A stretch of DNA of 64,000 bases from Nitrospirillum sp034427435 (GCF_034427435.1 NZ_JAXQNP010000004.1:124001-188000), one strand, 5' to 3'. Counted from the first letter of the stretch, positions 24,970-35,088 are shown. Notes: a model not told the origin generated them from the letters alone. Numbers and translations are program-made.

Positions 24970-26151
24970 ATGAGCCCCGTCTACCTCGACAACAACGCGA
25001 CGACCGCCACGGACGCGGAGGTGGTGGCGGCCATGCTGCCCTGGTTCACGGAGCGGTATGGCAACGCCTCCTCCTCCCACGCTTTCGGGGCGACGGCGGC
25101 GGAGGGCGTGCGGCTGGCGCGGCGGCAGGTGCAATCCCTGCTGGGGGCGGCCCATGACCATGAGGTCGTCTTCACCTCTGGCGGGACGGAGTCCAACACC
25201 ACCGCCATCCTCTCCGCCCTGGACAGCCAGCCGGGCCGAACCGAGATCGTGACGACGGCGGTGGAACACCCGGCCGTCCTGGCGCTGGCGGCCCACCTGG
25301 AAAAGACCCGTGGTGTCACGGTGCACACCGTGGGCGTGGATGGCGAGGGTCGCCTGGACCTGGACGACTTCGAGCGGGCGCTGGGGCCGCGCACGGCCCT
25401 GGTTTCCATCATGTGGGCGAATAACGAGACGGGCACGCTGTTCCCGGTGGCGGCCCTGGCCCGCCAGGCCCACGCCGCCGGCGCCCTGTTCCACACCGAT
25501 GCCGTGCAGGCCGTCGGCCGCGTGCCCATGCGGCTGCGGGACACCGAGATCGACATGCTGTCGCTCTCGGGACACAAGCTGCATGGCCCCAAGGGCATCG
25601 GCGCGCTGTATGTGCGCAAGGGCGTGCCTTTCCGCCCCCTGATGCGCGGCGGCCGGCAGGAGCGCGGACGGCGCGGCGGCACGGAGAACGTGCCCGGCAT
25701 CGTCGGCCTGGGGGCAGCCGCCGAACTGGCGGCGCGCTATCTGGAGACGGAGCGGGGCTGGATCGGGGATCTGCGCGACCGGCTGGAACAGGGCGTGCTG
25801 TCCCGCATCGGCCATTGCCATGTCCTGGGCGACCTGGACCATCGCCTGGCCAACACCGCCTGCATCGCCTTCGATTACGTCGATGCCGACGCCCTGCTGC
25901 TGATGCTGGACCGGGCCGGGATCGCCGCGTCCTCCGGCTCCGCTTGCGCGTCGGGCACCATGGAGCCCTCGCATGTGCTGCGCGCCATGCGCGTGCCCGT
26001 CGGCGCCATCCGGGGCGCCATCCGCTTCTCGCTGTCCCGTGACACGGGCGGTGCCGACATCGACCGGGTGCTGGATGTCCTGCCCGACATCGTCGGCCGC
26101 CTGCGCACCCAATCGCCCCTGTGGCGGGATCGGGTGCCCACCTTCGCCTGA
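24970..26151 (+). CDS. nifS: Cysteine desulfurase NifS
   Basis: 393 aa PLP enzyme that releases sulfur from cysteine for Fe-S clusters. Opens MSPVYLDNNATTATDAEV; the PLP lysine is in SLSGHKLHGPKG and the persulfide cysteine in SSGSACASGTMEPS. ATG 24970 follows GGGGGAACC; an in-frame upstream extension overlaps nfu and is not conserved. Group I (NifS/IscS) type. Confidence 0.95.
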   Translation: MSPVYLDNNATTATDAEVVAAMLPWFTERYGNASSSHAFGATAAEGVRLARRQVQSLLGAAHDHEVVFTSGGTESNTTAILSALDSQPGRTEIVTTAVEHPAVLALAAHLEKTRGVTVHTVGVDGEGRLDLDDFERALGPRTALVSIMWANNETGTLFPVAALARQAHAAGALFHTDAVQAVGRVPMRLRDTEIDMLSLSGHKLHGPKGIGALYVRKGVPFRPLMRGGRQERGRRGGTENVPGIVGLGAAAELAARYLETERGWIGDLRDRLEQGVLSRIGHCHVLGDLDHRLANTACIAFDYVDADALLLMLDRAGIAASSGSACASGTMEPSHVLRAMRVPVGAIRGAIRFSLSRDTGGADIDRVLDVLPDIVGRLRTQSPLWRDRVPTFA

Positions 26152-26205
26152 CCAGCCCTGACCCTGACTGGTCCCCAATGGGATCGTCCTTCAAGGAGAC
26201 GCAGC

Positions 26206-27333
26206 ATGCTGAAAGCACCGCCCATCGTCATCAACGACAGCACGTTGCGCGACGGCGAACAGGCGCCCGGCGTCGCCTTCACCGTGGCGGAAAAGGTGGC
26301 CATCGCCCGCAAGCTGGAGGCGGCCGGCGTGGATGAGATCGAGGCCGGCATCCCCGCCATGGGGCCAGCGGAGATCGAGGCCATGGCCGCCGTGGGCACG
26401 TCCCTGGAACGGTCGGCGGCCATCGCTTGGTGCCGCCTGACGGAGGCGGACGTCGACGCCGCCCTGCGCACCGGGCTGTCGCGGGTGAACCTGTCCATCC
26501 CGGTGTCCGACCGCCAGATCCGGGTGAAGCTGCAGATCAGCCGCCAGGACATCATTCCCCGCATCCGCCGGGTGGTGTCCTATGCCCGCGACCGGGGTTT
26601 GGCCGTGGCCTTGGGGGGCGAGGATTCCAGCCGTGCCGACATGGACTTCCTGTTGCGCGTCGTCGCCGCGGCGGAGGAGGCGGGCGCCCATCGCTTCCGC
26701 TTCGCCGACACGGTCGGCATCCTGGATCCCTTCCGCACCCACGAGATTTTCCGCCAGCTGTGCGCGGAGACGGATCTGGAGCTGGAATTCCACGGCCATG
26801 ACGACCTGGGCTTGGCCACCGCCAACACCTTGGCCGCCGTGCGCGGCGGCGCCACCCACGCCAGCGTCTGTGTCCTGGGCCTGGGGGAGCGGGCGGGCAA
26901 CGCGGCCTTGGAGGAGGTGGTTGCGGCCTTGGGGCCCATCGCCGGCCGCCAGACGGGCGTGGACCTGACCCAACTGACGGGCTTGGCCGAACTGGTGGCC
27001 GCCGCCGCCGGCCGGCCCATCCCGGTGGCCAAGTCCATCGTCGGCTCCGCCGTCTTCGCCCATGAGTTCGGTATCCATGTCTCCGGCCTGCTGCGCGACC
27101 CGGAAACCTATGAGGCGCTGGACCCCGCCTGGTTCGGCCGGGTGCGGTCCATCGTGCTGGGCAAGCATTCCGGCATGGCGGCCATCAACAACGCCCTGAA
27201 GTCGCTGGGCCTTTCCCCCGATGAAGGCCGCGCCCGCCGCGTCCTGGATGAGGTGCGCAACTGCGCCGTGGCCTGGAAGCGCCCCATCAATGAGGGTGAA
27301 TTGCTGAAGTTCTACGAGGCGGCTGGCGATTGA
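26206..27333 (+). CDS. nifV: Homocitrate synthase NifV
   Basis: 375 aa. Condenses acetyl-CoA with 2-oxoglutarate to homocitrate, the organic ligand of FeMo-co. HMGL-like barrel start STLRDGEQAPGVAF, metal-site histidines in FHGHDDLG, and GKHSGMAA in the C-terminal region. AAGGAGACG precedes ATG 26206. Confidence 0.96.
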   Translation: MLKAPPIVINDSTLRDGEQAPGVAFTVAEKVAIARKLEAAGVDEIEAGIPAMGPAEIEAMAAVGTSLERSAAIAWCRLTEADVDAALRTGLSRVNLSIPVSDRQIRVKLQISRQDIIPRIRRVVSYARDRGLAVALGGEDSSRADMDFLLRVVAAAEEAGAHRFRFADTVGILDPFRTHEIFRQLCAETDLELEFHGHDDLGLATANTLAAVRGGATHASVCVLGLGERAGNAALEEVVAALGPIAGRQTGVDLTQLTGLAELVAAAAGRPIPVAKSIVGSAVFAHEFGIHVSGLLRDPETYEALDPAWFGRVRSIVLGKHSGMAAINNALKSLGLSPDEGRARRVLDEVRNCAVAWKRPINEGELLKFYEAAGD

Positions 27334-27352
27334 CCGATGACGGGAGGCCGCG

Positions 27353-28078
27353 ATGGCGGGAGAACCGGGATTATGGGGCGTGGTGGGTGAGGACATCGCC
27401 TGCGTGAAGGCGCGCGACCCGGCCGCCCGCCATGTGGTGGAAATCCTGCTGACCTATCCCGGGCTTCATGCCGTCATCCATCACCGGGTGGCCCATCGGC
27501 TATGGCGCCGGGGCCTGCGTTTTCCCGCCCGCGTGTTGTCCTGGTTCGCGCGGCTGGTGACCAACGTGGACATCCATCCGGGCGCGCGCATCGGCCGGCG
27601 CTTTTTCATCGACCATGGCGCCGGCGTGGTGATTGGGGAAACGGCCGAGGTGGGGGACGACGTGACCCTCTATCACGGGGTCACCCTGGGCGGAACCAGC
27701 TGGTCCCCCGGCAAGCGCCATCCCACCATCGGGTCGGGGGTGCTGATCGGGGCCGGTGCCAAGGTGCTGGGGCCTATTGAGGTGGGGACCGGGGCCCGCA
27801 TCGGCGCCAATTCCGTGGTGGTCGAGGATGTGCCGCCGGAAATGACCGTCGTGGGCATTCCCGGCCGGGTGGTGCGCGACCCGCGTGTCCGGCGCGGCAC
27901 CGCGGGGCGGATCGACCTGGACCACCATTTGATCCCCGATCCGGTGGGCGAGGCGCTGACCCTGATGCTGGACCGTATCGCCTTTCTTGAAGCGCGCCTG
28001 GCCCATACCCAGGGCCGGCTGGCGGCGCTGTTGTACGAACCCGAAGCGGAGGGCAGGGACCATGGGCGTCTTGGATGA
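27353..28078 (+). CDS. cysE: Serine O-acetyltransferase (nif-linked CysE/NifP)
   Basis: 241 aa. Makes O-acetylserine, the direct precursor of cysteine. Left-handed beta-helix signature DIHPGARIGRRFFIDHGAGV and VTLGGTSWSPGKRHPTIGSG. In Azotobacter the equivalent nif-cluster copy is NifP. Its place after nifS and nifV suggests it raises the cysteine supply for Fe-S clusters. Its end overlaps nifW by 17 bp. Confidence 0.93.
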   Translation: MAGEPGLWGVVGEDIACVKARDPAARHVVEILLTYPGLHAVIHHRVAHRLWRRGLRFPARVLSWFARLVTNVDIHPGARIGRRFFIDHGAGVVIGETAEVGDDVTLYHGVTLGGTSWSPGKRHPTIGSGVLIGAGAKVLGPIEVGTGARIGANSVVVEDVPPEMTVVGIPGRVVRDPRVRRGTAGRIDLDHHLIPDPVGEALTLMLDRIAFLEARLAHTQGRLAALLYEPEAEGRDHGRLG

Positions 28079-28412
28079 GTTGTCGCGGCTATCGTCGGCC
28101 GAGGATTTCTTCACGTTCCTGGAGGTGCCGTTCGACGCGGCGGTGGTGCGGGTCGCGCGCCTGCACATCCTGCGCCGCATGGGCCAGTACCTGCGGGGCA
28201 GCGAGGTCGAGGACGCGTTCACCGGCCTGGACGACGCGGAAATCCGCGCCCTGTGCCGGGGGCACCTGGAACAGGCCTACCAGGATTTCGTCGCCTCCAC
28301 CCCCATCGCCGAGCGGCTGTTCAAGGTGCACCGCGACGCGGTGGCGCCCAAGCCGCCGGCGGCCCGGCCCTTCGTGCCGCTGACGGCGCTGGAGGGGGCC
28401 AAGGCCCCCTGA
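28062..28412 (+). CDS. nifW: Nitrogenase stabilising/protective protein NifW
   Basis: 116 aa. Family implicated in protecting or maturing the MoFe protein. Seen: LSSAEDFFTFLEVPFD, HILRRMGQYL and YQDFVASTPIAERLFKVH. ATG 28062 lies inside the end of cysE. Last gene of the operon that begins with iscA. Confidence 0.93.
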   Translation: MGVLDELSRLSSAEDFFTFLEVPFDAAVVRVARLHILRRMGQYLRGSEVEDAFTGLDDAEIRALCRGHLEQAYQDFVASTPIAERLFKVHRDAVAPKPPAARPFVPLTALEGAKAP

Positions 28413-28440
28413 CGGTGCGCGCACGGGACACGACAGGGCC

Positions 28441-28456
28441 TGTCGGCTATCCGACA
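28441..28456. promoter_or_regulatory. NifA upstream activator sequence for fixA
   Basis: TGTCGGCTATCCGACA, exact TGT-N10-ACA and an almost perfect palindrome, 72 bp before the -24. Confidence 0.85.
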
Positions 28457-28527
28457 AAGTGAAGATCACAAGATCGCGGGGCTAACTTGGGTGATGAAGA
28501 ATCAAGGCTTTAGGCACCGCCGCCGGT

Positions 28528-28543
28528 TGGCACGCCCCTTGCC
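28528..28543 (+). promoter_or_regulatory. Sigma-54 promoter of fixABCX
   Basis: TGGCAC-GCCCC-TTGCC, 61 bp before the fixA start. Confidence 0.88.
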
Positions 28544-28603
28544 TGATACCCCCCGTGATCCAAGGGATCGGTAAGGCCAAGGGATCGAAGGAAGGACCAG
28601 GAA

Positions 28604-29457
28604 ATGCACATCGTCGTCTGCATGAAGCAAGTTCCCGACAGCGCGCAGATCCGGGTCCATCCCGTGACCAACACCATCATGCGCCAGGGCGTGCCCACCA
28701 TCATCAATCCCTACGACCTGTTCGCGCTGGAAGAGGCCTTGCGCCTGCGCGACCGCCTGGGGGGGAGGTGACGGTGCTGACCATGGGGCCGCCCATGGCG
28801 GAAGACTCGTTGCGCAAGGCGCTGACCTACGGCGCCGACCGTGCCGTCCTGCTGACCGACCGGGCGTTCGCGGGGTCGGACACTCTGGCCACCAGCTTCG
28901 CCCTGGCCGCCGCGCTGGACAAGGTGGGGCGGGAGTTCGGGGTGCCGCCCATCGTGTTCACCGGCAAGCAGACCATCGATGGTGACACGGCCCAGGTGGG
29001 CCCCGGTATCGCCAAGCGCTTGGGCCTGAACCAGCTGACCTACGTCGCCCGCATCGCGGATCTGGATCCCGCCGCGGGCACCATCACGGTGGAACGGCGG
29101 GCGGAAGGGGGGCTGCAGGTCCTGCAAACCCGCCTGCCGGTGCTGATCACCATGCTGGAAGGCGTGAACGAGATCCGCCGGGGCAGCCTGGACGACGCCT
29201 ATCGCGCCGCCCGCGCCCAGGTGGTGCGGTGGAGCGCGGCCGACGCCGGCATCACCGACCTGGCCTCCTGCGGCCTCAAGGGCTCCCCCACCATCGTCAA
29301 GAAGGTGTTCGCCCCCCAGGGGCGGGCGGAGCCGGTGCGCCAGGTGCCTACCATCGACCGGTCGGCCGATGAGCTGGCGGCCGATGTCATGGCCGCGATT
29401 TTCCAGACCCAGCCGGCGCTGGAGGAAGACCTGTTGCGGTTCGCCGCCGGGCAGTGA
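28604..29457 (+). pseudogene. fixA: Electron transfer flavoprotein beta chain FixA, frameshifted in this sequence
   Basis: Subunit of the FixABCX electron-bifurcating complex, which uses NADH to make low-potential electrons for nitrogenase. The N-terminus MHIVVCMKQVPDSAQIRVHP runs in frame from ATG 28604 to a stop at about 28770. The rest (EVTVLTMGPPMAEDSLRKAL onward) is in another frame. One extra G in the 7-G run at 28759-28765 joins them into about 284 aa, the normal length. As fixB, C and X are intact, a sequencing error is more likely than gene loss. Confidence 0.9.
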
Positions 29458-29500
29458 GCCCCCGATGAGCCTCGGCCCGTCCCCAAGGGAGTAGAAGACG

Positions 29501-30607
29501 ATGAGCGACGCACCCAACGCCCAGCCCCCCAAGCCCGCCGCCGGCGGACGGGCGGGCACCAAGCGCGAGCTGCCGGAGCGGTTCAAGGCCTACAAGCATG
29601 TCTGGGTGGTGGTGGAATGCGAGCATGGTGCCGTCCACCCGGTGTCGCTGGAGCTGCTGGGGGAGGGACGCAAGCTGGCGGACAAGCGCGGCGTCGAACT
29701 GGCGGGTGTGGTGCTGTCGGGCGACAGCATCACCGCCGCCCAGACGGCCGCCGCCGCGTTCGAGCATGGCGCCGATCTGGTCTACACCGTCACCGCCCCC
29801 GTCCTGGCGCATTACCGCAATGAGACCTACACCCGGGCCATGACCGATCTGGTCAACACCCACCAGCCGGAGATCCTGCTGCTGGGCGCCACCAACCTGG
29901 GGCGCGACCTGGCGGGTTCGGTGGCGACCACGCTGCGAACCGGCCTGACGGCCGACTGCACCGAACTGGCCATCGATGACGAGGGGTCGCTGGCCGCGAC
30001 CCGGCCGACCTTTGGCGGGTCTTTGCTCTGTACCATCCTGACCCTGAACTACCGGCCGCAGATGGCGACCGTGCGCCCGCGCGTCATGGCCATGCCGGCG
30101 CGGGAACCAGGGCGCTGGGGTCGCATCGTCGAACACCCGCTGGACCTCGCGGAAGAGGATGTGGTCACCAAGGTGCTGCGCTTCATCGCGGACCGTGAGA
30201 GCGACAAGGCGCAACTGGCCTACGCCGACATCGTGGTGGCCGGCGGGCTGGGCCTGCGCTCGGCGGAAAATTTCCAGCTGGTCCGGGCGCTGGCGGAGGT
30301 GCTGGGCGGCGATTACGGCGGCTCGCGCCCGCTGGTGCAGAAGGGGTGGATCACCGCCGACCGCCAGATCGGCCAGACGGGCAAGACCATCCGTCCCAAG
30401 CTGTACATCGCCGCCGGTATCTCCGGCGCCATCCAGCATCGCGTGGGGGTGGAGGGGGCGGACACCATCGTCGCGATCAACAGCGACCCCAACGCCCCCA
30501 TCTTCGACTTCGCCCACCTGGGCGTGGTCGCGGACGCCATCGAACTGCTGCCGGCCCTGACCCGGGCGTTCCAGGCGCATCTGTCCGTCAACCGCTTGGC
30601 CGGCTGA
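29501..30607 (+). CDS. fixB: Electron transfer flavoprotein alpha chain FixB
   Basis: 368 aa. Pairs with FixA. N-terminal ETF alpha domain (VWVVVECEHGAVHPVSLELL) and C-terminal FAD domain with GGSRPLVQKGWI, RQIGQTGKTIRPKLYIA and GISGAIQHRVGVE. A Pro/Ala/Lys-rich N-terminal tail precedes the core. Ribosome site AAGGGAG before ATG 29501. Confidence 0.96.
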   Translation: MSDAPNAQPPKPAAGGRAGTKRELPERFKAYKHVWVVVECEHGAVHPVSLELLGEGRKLADKRGVELAGVVLSGDSITAAQTAAAAFEHGADLVYTVTAPVLAHYRNETYTRAMTDLVNTHQPEILLLGATNLGRDLAGSVATTLRTGLTADCTELAIDDEGSLAATRPTFGGSLLCTILTLNYRPQMATVRPRVMAMPAREPGRWGRIVEHPLDLAEEDVVTKVLRFIADRESDKAQLAYADIVVAGGLGLRSAENFQLVRALAEVLGGDYGGSRPLVQKGWITADRQIGQTGKTIRPKLYIAAGISGAIQHRVGVEGADTIVAINSDPNAPIFDFAHLGVVADAIELLPALTRAFQAHLSVNRLAG

Positions 30608-30619
30608 AGGAGGCCCGCG

Positions 30620-31924
30620 ATGATTGAGGAAAAATTCGACGCCATCGTGGTGGGGGCCGGTCCCTCCGGCAACGCCGCCGCCTACACCATGGCCAAGGAA
30701 GGCCTGAAGGTCCTGCAGTTGGAGCGGGGGGAATATCCCGGGTCCAAGAACGTGCAGGGCGCCATCCTTTACGCCGACGCGCTGGAAAAGATCATCCCGG
30801 ATTTCCGCGAGGATGCGCCCCTGGAACGCCATGTCATCGAGCAGCGGCTGTGGACCATGGACGACACCTCCTATGTCGGCATGCACTACCGCTCTGACGA
30901 CTTCAACGAGGAGCGGCCCAACCGCTACACCATCATCCGCGCCCAGTTCGACAAGTGGTTCAGCGGCAAGGTGCGGGAGGCCGGCGTCGTCCTGTTGTGC
31001 GAAACGACGGTGACGGAGCTGCTGCGCGACACCCAGGGCCGGGTCATCGGCGTCCGCACCGACCGGGACGGCGGCACCGCCTTTGCCGATGTGGTCATCC
31101 TGGGCGAAGGGGTGAATGGCCTGGTGGGGCAGCGTTCCGGCCTGCGGCCGGAGCTGAAGCCGGAAACGGTGGCGCTGGCGGTCAAGGAGATGCATTTCCT
31201 GCCGCGCGAGGTCATCGAAAGCCGCTTCAACCTGAAAGGCAACGAGGGTGCGGTGATCGAGGCCATGGGCACCATCACCGATGGCATGACGGGCACCGGC
31301 TTCATCTACACCAACCAGGAATTGATCTCGATCGGCATCGGCTGCATCGTCTCGGATTTCGCGGAAAGCGGTCGCACGCCCTATGGCTTGCTGGAGGCGT
31401 TCAAGCGCCACCCCAGCGTCCGCCCCCTGCTGGAAGGATCGGAGTGCAAGGAGTACGCGGCCCATCTGATCCCCGAGGGCGGCTACAACGCCATGCCTGA
31501 GTTGTTCGGCGACGGGTGGATCGTGGTGGGCGACGCCGGGCAGTTCGTGAACGCCGTCCACCGTGAGGGCTCCAACCTGGCCATGACCACGGGCCGCGTC
31601 GCCGGAGAGACGGTGGTGTGGCTGAAGCGGCGGCGCGAGGTGGCGAGCAAGGCCAACCTGGCCGAATACCAGCGCCGCCTGGAAGCCACCTTCGTCATGA
31701 AGGATTTGAAGAAGTACCGGCGCATCCCGGATTTCCTGCACCGCAACAAGCAGTTCTTCGGCGTCTATCCCAAGCTGCTCAGCGCCGCCGCCCAGACCTG
31801 GTTCCGGGTGGATGGCGTCGACAAGCGCGCCAAGGAAAAACAGATTTTCCAATCGTTCCGCGAGGGCCGGACGCTGCCCGGCCTGATCGGGGACGCCCTC
31901 AAACTGGCGAGGTCCTGGCGATGA
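30620..31924 (+). CDS. fixC: Flavoprotein-ubiquinone oxidoreductase-like FixC
   Basis: 434 aa. FAD dinucleotide fold near the start (DAIVVGAGPSGNAAAYTMAK), then VVGDAGQFVN and HREGSNLAMTTGR. It passes the high-potential branch of bifurcated electrons to quinone. No transmembrane helix. The stop overlaps the fixX start (ATGA). Confidence 0.96.
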   Translation: MIEEKFDAIVVGAGPSGNAAAYTMAKEGLKVLQLERGEYPGSKNVQGAILYADALEKIIPDFREDAPLERHVIEQRLWTMDDTSYVGMHYRSDDFNEERPNRYTIIRAQFDKWFSGKVREAGVVLLCETTVTELLRDTQGRVIGVRTDRDGGTAFADVVILGEGVNGLVGQRSGLRPELKPETVALAVKEMHFLPREVIESRFNLKGNEGAVIEAMGTITDGMTGTGFIYTNQELISIGIGCIVSDFAESGRTPYGLLEAFKRHPSVRPLLEGSECKEYAAHLIPEGGYNAMPELFGDGWIVVGDAGQFVNAVHREGSNLAMTTGRVAGETVVWLKRRREVASKANLAEYQRRLEATFVMKDLKKYRRIPDFLHRNKQFFGVYPKLLSAAAQTWFRVDGVDKRAKEKQIFQSFREGRTLPGLIGDALKLARSWR

Positions 31925-32244
31925 TGAACACGACGGAGGTTGGGGCGGCCCCGAAGGCGCCCCCGGTGAAGGTGGAGGAACGGCTGTTCCAAAACCGCTA
32001 CCTGGTGGATGCGGGGCGGCCGCATATCAAGATCAAGCCCCATGCGGAACCGTCCAAGGCGCTGATGGCGCTGACCCATCTGTGCCCCGCCGGCTGCTAC
32101 AGCCTGAACGACAAGGGGCAGGTGGAGGCGGTGGTGGATGGCTGCGTGGAATGCGGCACCTGCCGGGTGCTGACGGCCAAGACCGGGGAGGTGGAGTGGA
32201 ACTATCCCCGCGGCGGGTTCGGCGTTCTGTTCAAGTTCGGCTGA
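31921..32244 (+). CDS. fixX: Ferredoxin-like FixX
   Basis: 107 aa. [4Fe-4S] cysteines in LCPAGCYSLND and GCVECGTCRVL; ends NYPRGGFGVLFKFG as in the family. Start ATG 31921 or 31924. Works with FixC. Its stop overlaps modD (TGATG). Confidence 0.94.
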   Translation: MMNTTEVGAAPKAPPVKVEERLFQNRYLVDAGRPHIKIKPHAEPSKALMALTHLCPAGCYSLNDKGQVEAVVDGCVECGTCRVLTAKTGEVEWNYPRGGFGVLFKFG

Positions 32245-33140
32245 TGGCGGCGGATTTGTCTGCGGACCTGGAGGGCAATTCCTCCTGGGGCGATGCCTGG
32301 CCCCTGCCAGAGTCGGCCATCGAGCGCTTGCTGGAAGAGGATATGCGCTACGGCGACCTGACCACCCGTGCCCTGGGCATTGGTGGCCGGCCGGGGCGCA
32401 TGTGCTTCATGGCCCGGGCGGACATGGTGCTGTCCGGCGTTGACGAGGCCGCGCGCCTGCTGGTCCGCACGGGGGCGACGATTGAACATCGGGCGCCGGC
32501 GGGCGGGCGCCATGGCCCCGGCGACCGGCTGTTGCAGGTGTCCGGGCCGGCCGCCGCCCTGCATGCCGGCTGGAAGGTGGCGCAGACGCTCATGGAATGG
32601 GCGTCTGGCGTGGCCAGTGAAACGCGCGCCATCGTCGACGCGGCACGGGCGGCCAATCCCGCCATCGCCGTGCTGTGCACCCGGAAATCCGTGCCCTACA
32701 CCCGGCAGCTCGCGTGCAAGGCGGTGGTGGCCGGCGGCGGGGATATCCACCGGTTGGGCCTATCCGACACCATCCTGCTGTTCCCGGAACACCGGGTCTT
32801 TCTGGATCCGCCCAACGATCTGGGCGCGGCCGTCGCCCGGCTGAAACAGGCGGCGCCGGAGCGCGCGATCATGGTGGAGGTGACCAGGGAGGAGGATGCC
32901 CTGGCCGCCGCCGCCCATGCCGATGTCATCCAACTGGAGAAGTTTTCGCCCGAGGCGGTGCGCCGGCTGGTGGACCGGCTGCCCCGGCGGGCCGATGGGC
33001 GGCCGGTCATCGCCGCGGCCGGCGGCGTCACCGCCCGGAACGCAGGTGCGTATGCGAAGGCGGGGGCCGACAGCCTGGTCACCTCCGCCCCCTTCTTCGC
33101 CCGGCCGCGCGATGTTCAGGTGACCATGGTTGCCTTATAA
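32244..33140 (+). CDS. modD: ModD, NadC-like molybdenum utilisation protein
   Basis: 298 aa. A paralogue of quinolinate phosphoribosyltransferase found with molybdenum genes; its reaction is not established. Seen: EEDMRYGDLTTRALGI, WASGVASETRAIVDAA, CTRKSVPYTRQLACKAV, and IQLEKFSPEAVRRL. Overlap with fixX indicates co-transcription from the fixA promoter. Linked here to nifA and a molbindin. Confidence 0.88.
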   Translation: MAADLSADLEGNSSWGDAWPLPESAIERLLEEDMRYGDLTTRALGIGGRPGRMCFMARADMVLSGVDEAARLLVRTGATIEHRAPAGGRHGPGDRLLQVSGPAAALHAGWKVAQTLMEWASGVASETRAIVDAARAANPAIAVLCTRKSVPYTRQLACKAVVAGGGDIHRLGLSDTILLFPEHRVFLDPPNDLGAAVARLKQAAPERAIMVEVTREEDALAAAAHADVIQLEKFSPEAVRRLVDRLPRRADGRPVIAAAGGVTARNAGAYAKAGADSLVTSAPFFARPRDVQVTMVAL

Positions 33141-33327
33141 ATCAATGAGATTGCGGATAACGGTTTGGTTGCTGAACATTATAATTTGCGTGTTCTGGGT
33201 TGTGAATTTTACTTGCGATCTCGTGCTGCGCCTGCGAAGCTCATGTCTAGGTACTTGACTGGACTGGCAGTTGGCAGAGGCCGCGCCGCCGCATTGGCGG
33301 GCCTCGAGACACGAAAGGATTCGTGCG

Positions 33328-35088
33328 ATGCCTATGACTGGTTCCGCCTCTCATGCGTCCGCGACATCCACTCCACCCCTTTCGGTGGCTGATCGGGCGC
33401 GTGCCGGTGGCTTCTCCTCCCGTGCGGAAATCGCGCTGCACGGCGTGTATGAGATTTCCAAGATCCTGGCGGTGCCCGCCCGCCTGGAAACCACCCTTTC
33501 CAACGTCCTGGCGCTGCTGTCCAGCTTCCTGGAAATGCACCATGGCATTATCGCCCTGCTGGGTGATGACGGCTCGCCCCAGGTGGTGGTGGGGATGGGA
33601 TGGACGGAAAAGAACGCCAAGAGCCATTTCGACCGGCTGCCCGAACGGGCCATCGGCCAGATCGTCACGACCCAAATGCCGGTCGTGGTCGAGAATGTGG
33701 CCGACAATCCCCTGTTCGACGATTGGTCCGCCACGGAATGGGGTGCCGGCCCGCGCATCTCCTTCATCGGCGTCCCCATCAAGGAAAGGGACCGGGTCAT
33801 CGGCACCCTGACGCTGGACCGCACCTGGGAGGGCAGGACCACCTTCCGCCTGGATGAGGACGTGCGCTTCCTGGTCATGATCGCCAACCTGGTGGGCCAG
33901 ACCGTGCGGTTGCACGACCTGATCGGCCGGGACCGCGAACGGTTGATGAGCACGCAGCGGCGCCTGGAAAAGGAACTATCCGAAACCGCGCGGACGGAGC
34001 GTGACATCCGGCCCCAGGGCATCGTCGGCAACAGCCCGGCCATCCGCTCGGTCATCGACAAGATCAAGATCGTGGCGCGCAGCCATTCCACCGTGCTGCT
34101 GCGCGGGGAATCCGGCACCGGCAAGGAGCTGTTCGCCCGCGCGACGCACGACCTGTCACCGCGCCGCGCCGGCCCGTTCGTGAAGCTGAATTGCGCCGCC
34201 CTTCCCGAAAGCATGCTGGAATCGGAGTTGTTCGGGCATGAGAAAGGGGCCTTCACCGGCGCCTTGACGCAACGCAAGGGCCGCTTCGAACTGGCGCACG
34301 GCGGCACCCTGTTCCTGGATGAGATCGGGGAGATCTCCGCCTCTTTCCAGGCCAAGCTGTTGCGTGTGTTGCAGGAGGGCGAGTTTGAGCGCGTGGGCGG
34401 CTCCCGAACCCTGAAGGTCGACGTCCGGCTGGTGGCCGCCACCAACAAGAACCTGGAGGACGCGGTGGCGCGCGGTGAGTTCCGGGCCGACCTCTATTAC
34501 CGCATCAACGTCGTTTCCATCTTCCTGCCGGCGGTGCGCGACCGCCGCGAGGACATCAACCTGCTGGCGTGCGAGTTCCTGAAGCGCTTCAACGAGGAAC
34601 ATGGCACGCGCAAGAGCCTGACCCCCTCAGCCTACGCCGTCCTGGAAAGCTGCTACTTCCCCGGCAATGTCCGTGAGCTGGAGAATTGCGTGCGCCGGAC
34701 GGCCACCCTGTCGAAGGACGCGGGCATCATCGCGGACGACTTTGCCTGCCGGCATGACGAATGCCTGTCGGCCACCCTGTGGAAAGGCGCCATCGGCCCG
34801 GGCAGCGCGTTCAAGATCATGTCGCGCCCGGCAGCACCAGTGCCACTGCCCCGCCAGCCGGCATCGCCGGCTTCCGCGCCGGCGCCGGAGGAGGGGGAGG
34901 GCCGCTGCCCGCAAGCCGGCACCTGCACGGTGGCGCAGGGTGACGGCCTGTCGGAACGGGAACGCCTGCTTCAGGCGATGGAGACGGCGGGATGGGTACA
35001 GGCCAAGGCCGCGCGGCTGTTGAACCTGACGCCGCGGCAGGTGGGCTATGCCTTGATCAAGCATAACATCGAGGTCAAGAAATTCTGA
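33328..35088 (+). CDS. nifA: NifA, sigma-54-dependent activator of nitrogen fixation genes
   Basis: 586 aa. GAF domain (about 30-190), AAA+ domain with GESGTGKE near 260 and GAFTGA near 307, and a Fis-type HTH at the C-terminus (AARLLNLTPRQVGYALIKHN). Four cysteines lie at the end of the AAA+ domain and in the linker (SCYF, ENCVRR, then C-x4-C in FACRHDEC near 474-479). This is the pattern of oxygen-sensitive alphaproteobacterial NifA. ATG 33328 has GAAAGGA upstream; 33271 lacks one. The 187 bp before it are AT-rich, but I found no -24/-12. Confidence 0.97.
   Translation: MPMTGSASHASATSTPPLSVADRARAGGFSSRAEIALHGVYEISKILAVPARLETTLSNVLALLSSFLEMHHGIIALLGDDGSPQVVVGMGWTEKNAKSHFDRLPERAIGQIVTTQMPVVVENVADNPLFDDWSATEWGAGPRISFIGVPIKERDRVIGTLTLDRTWEGRTTFRLDEDVRFLVMIANLVGQTVRLHDLIGRDRERLMSTQRRLEKELSETARTERDIRPQGIVGNSPAIRSVIDKIKIVARSHSTVLLRGESGTGKELFARATHDLSPRRAGPFVKLNCAALPESMLESELFGHEKGAFTGALTQRKGRFELAHGGTLFLDEIGEISASFQAKLLRVLQEGEFERVGGSRTLKVDVRLVAATNKNLEDAVARGEFRADLYYRINVVSIFLPAVRDRREDINLLACEFLKRFNEEHGTRKSLTPSAYAVLESCYFPGNVRELENCVRRTATLSKDAGIIADDFACRHDECLSATLWKGAIGPGSAFKIMSRPAAPVPLPRQPASPASAPAPEEGEGRCPQAGTCTVAQGDGLSERERLLQAMETAGWVQAKAARLLNLTPRQVGYALIKHNIEVKKF

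Noticed and set aside
33141..33327. Possible -24/-12 promoter before nifA (TTGGTTGCT near 33165)
   Set aside because: The GG that should lie 10 bp before GC is missing; only the -12 half resembles the consensus.
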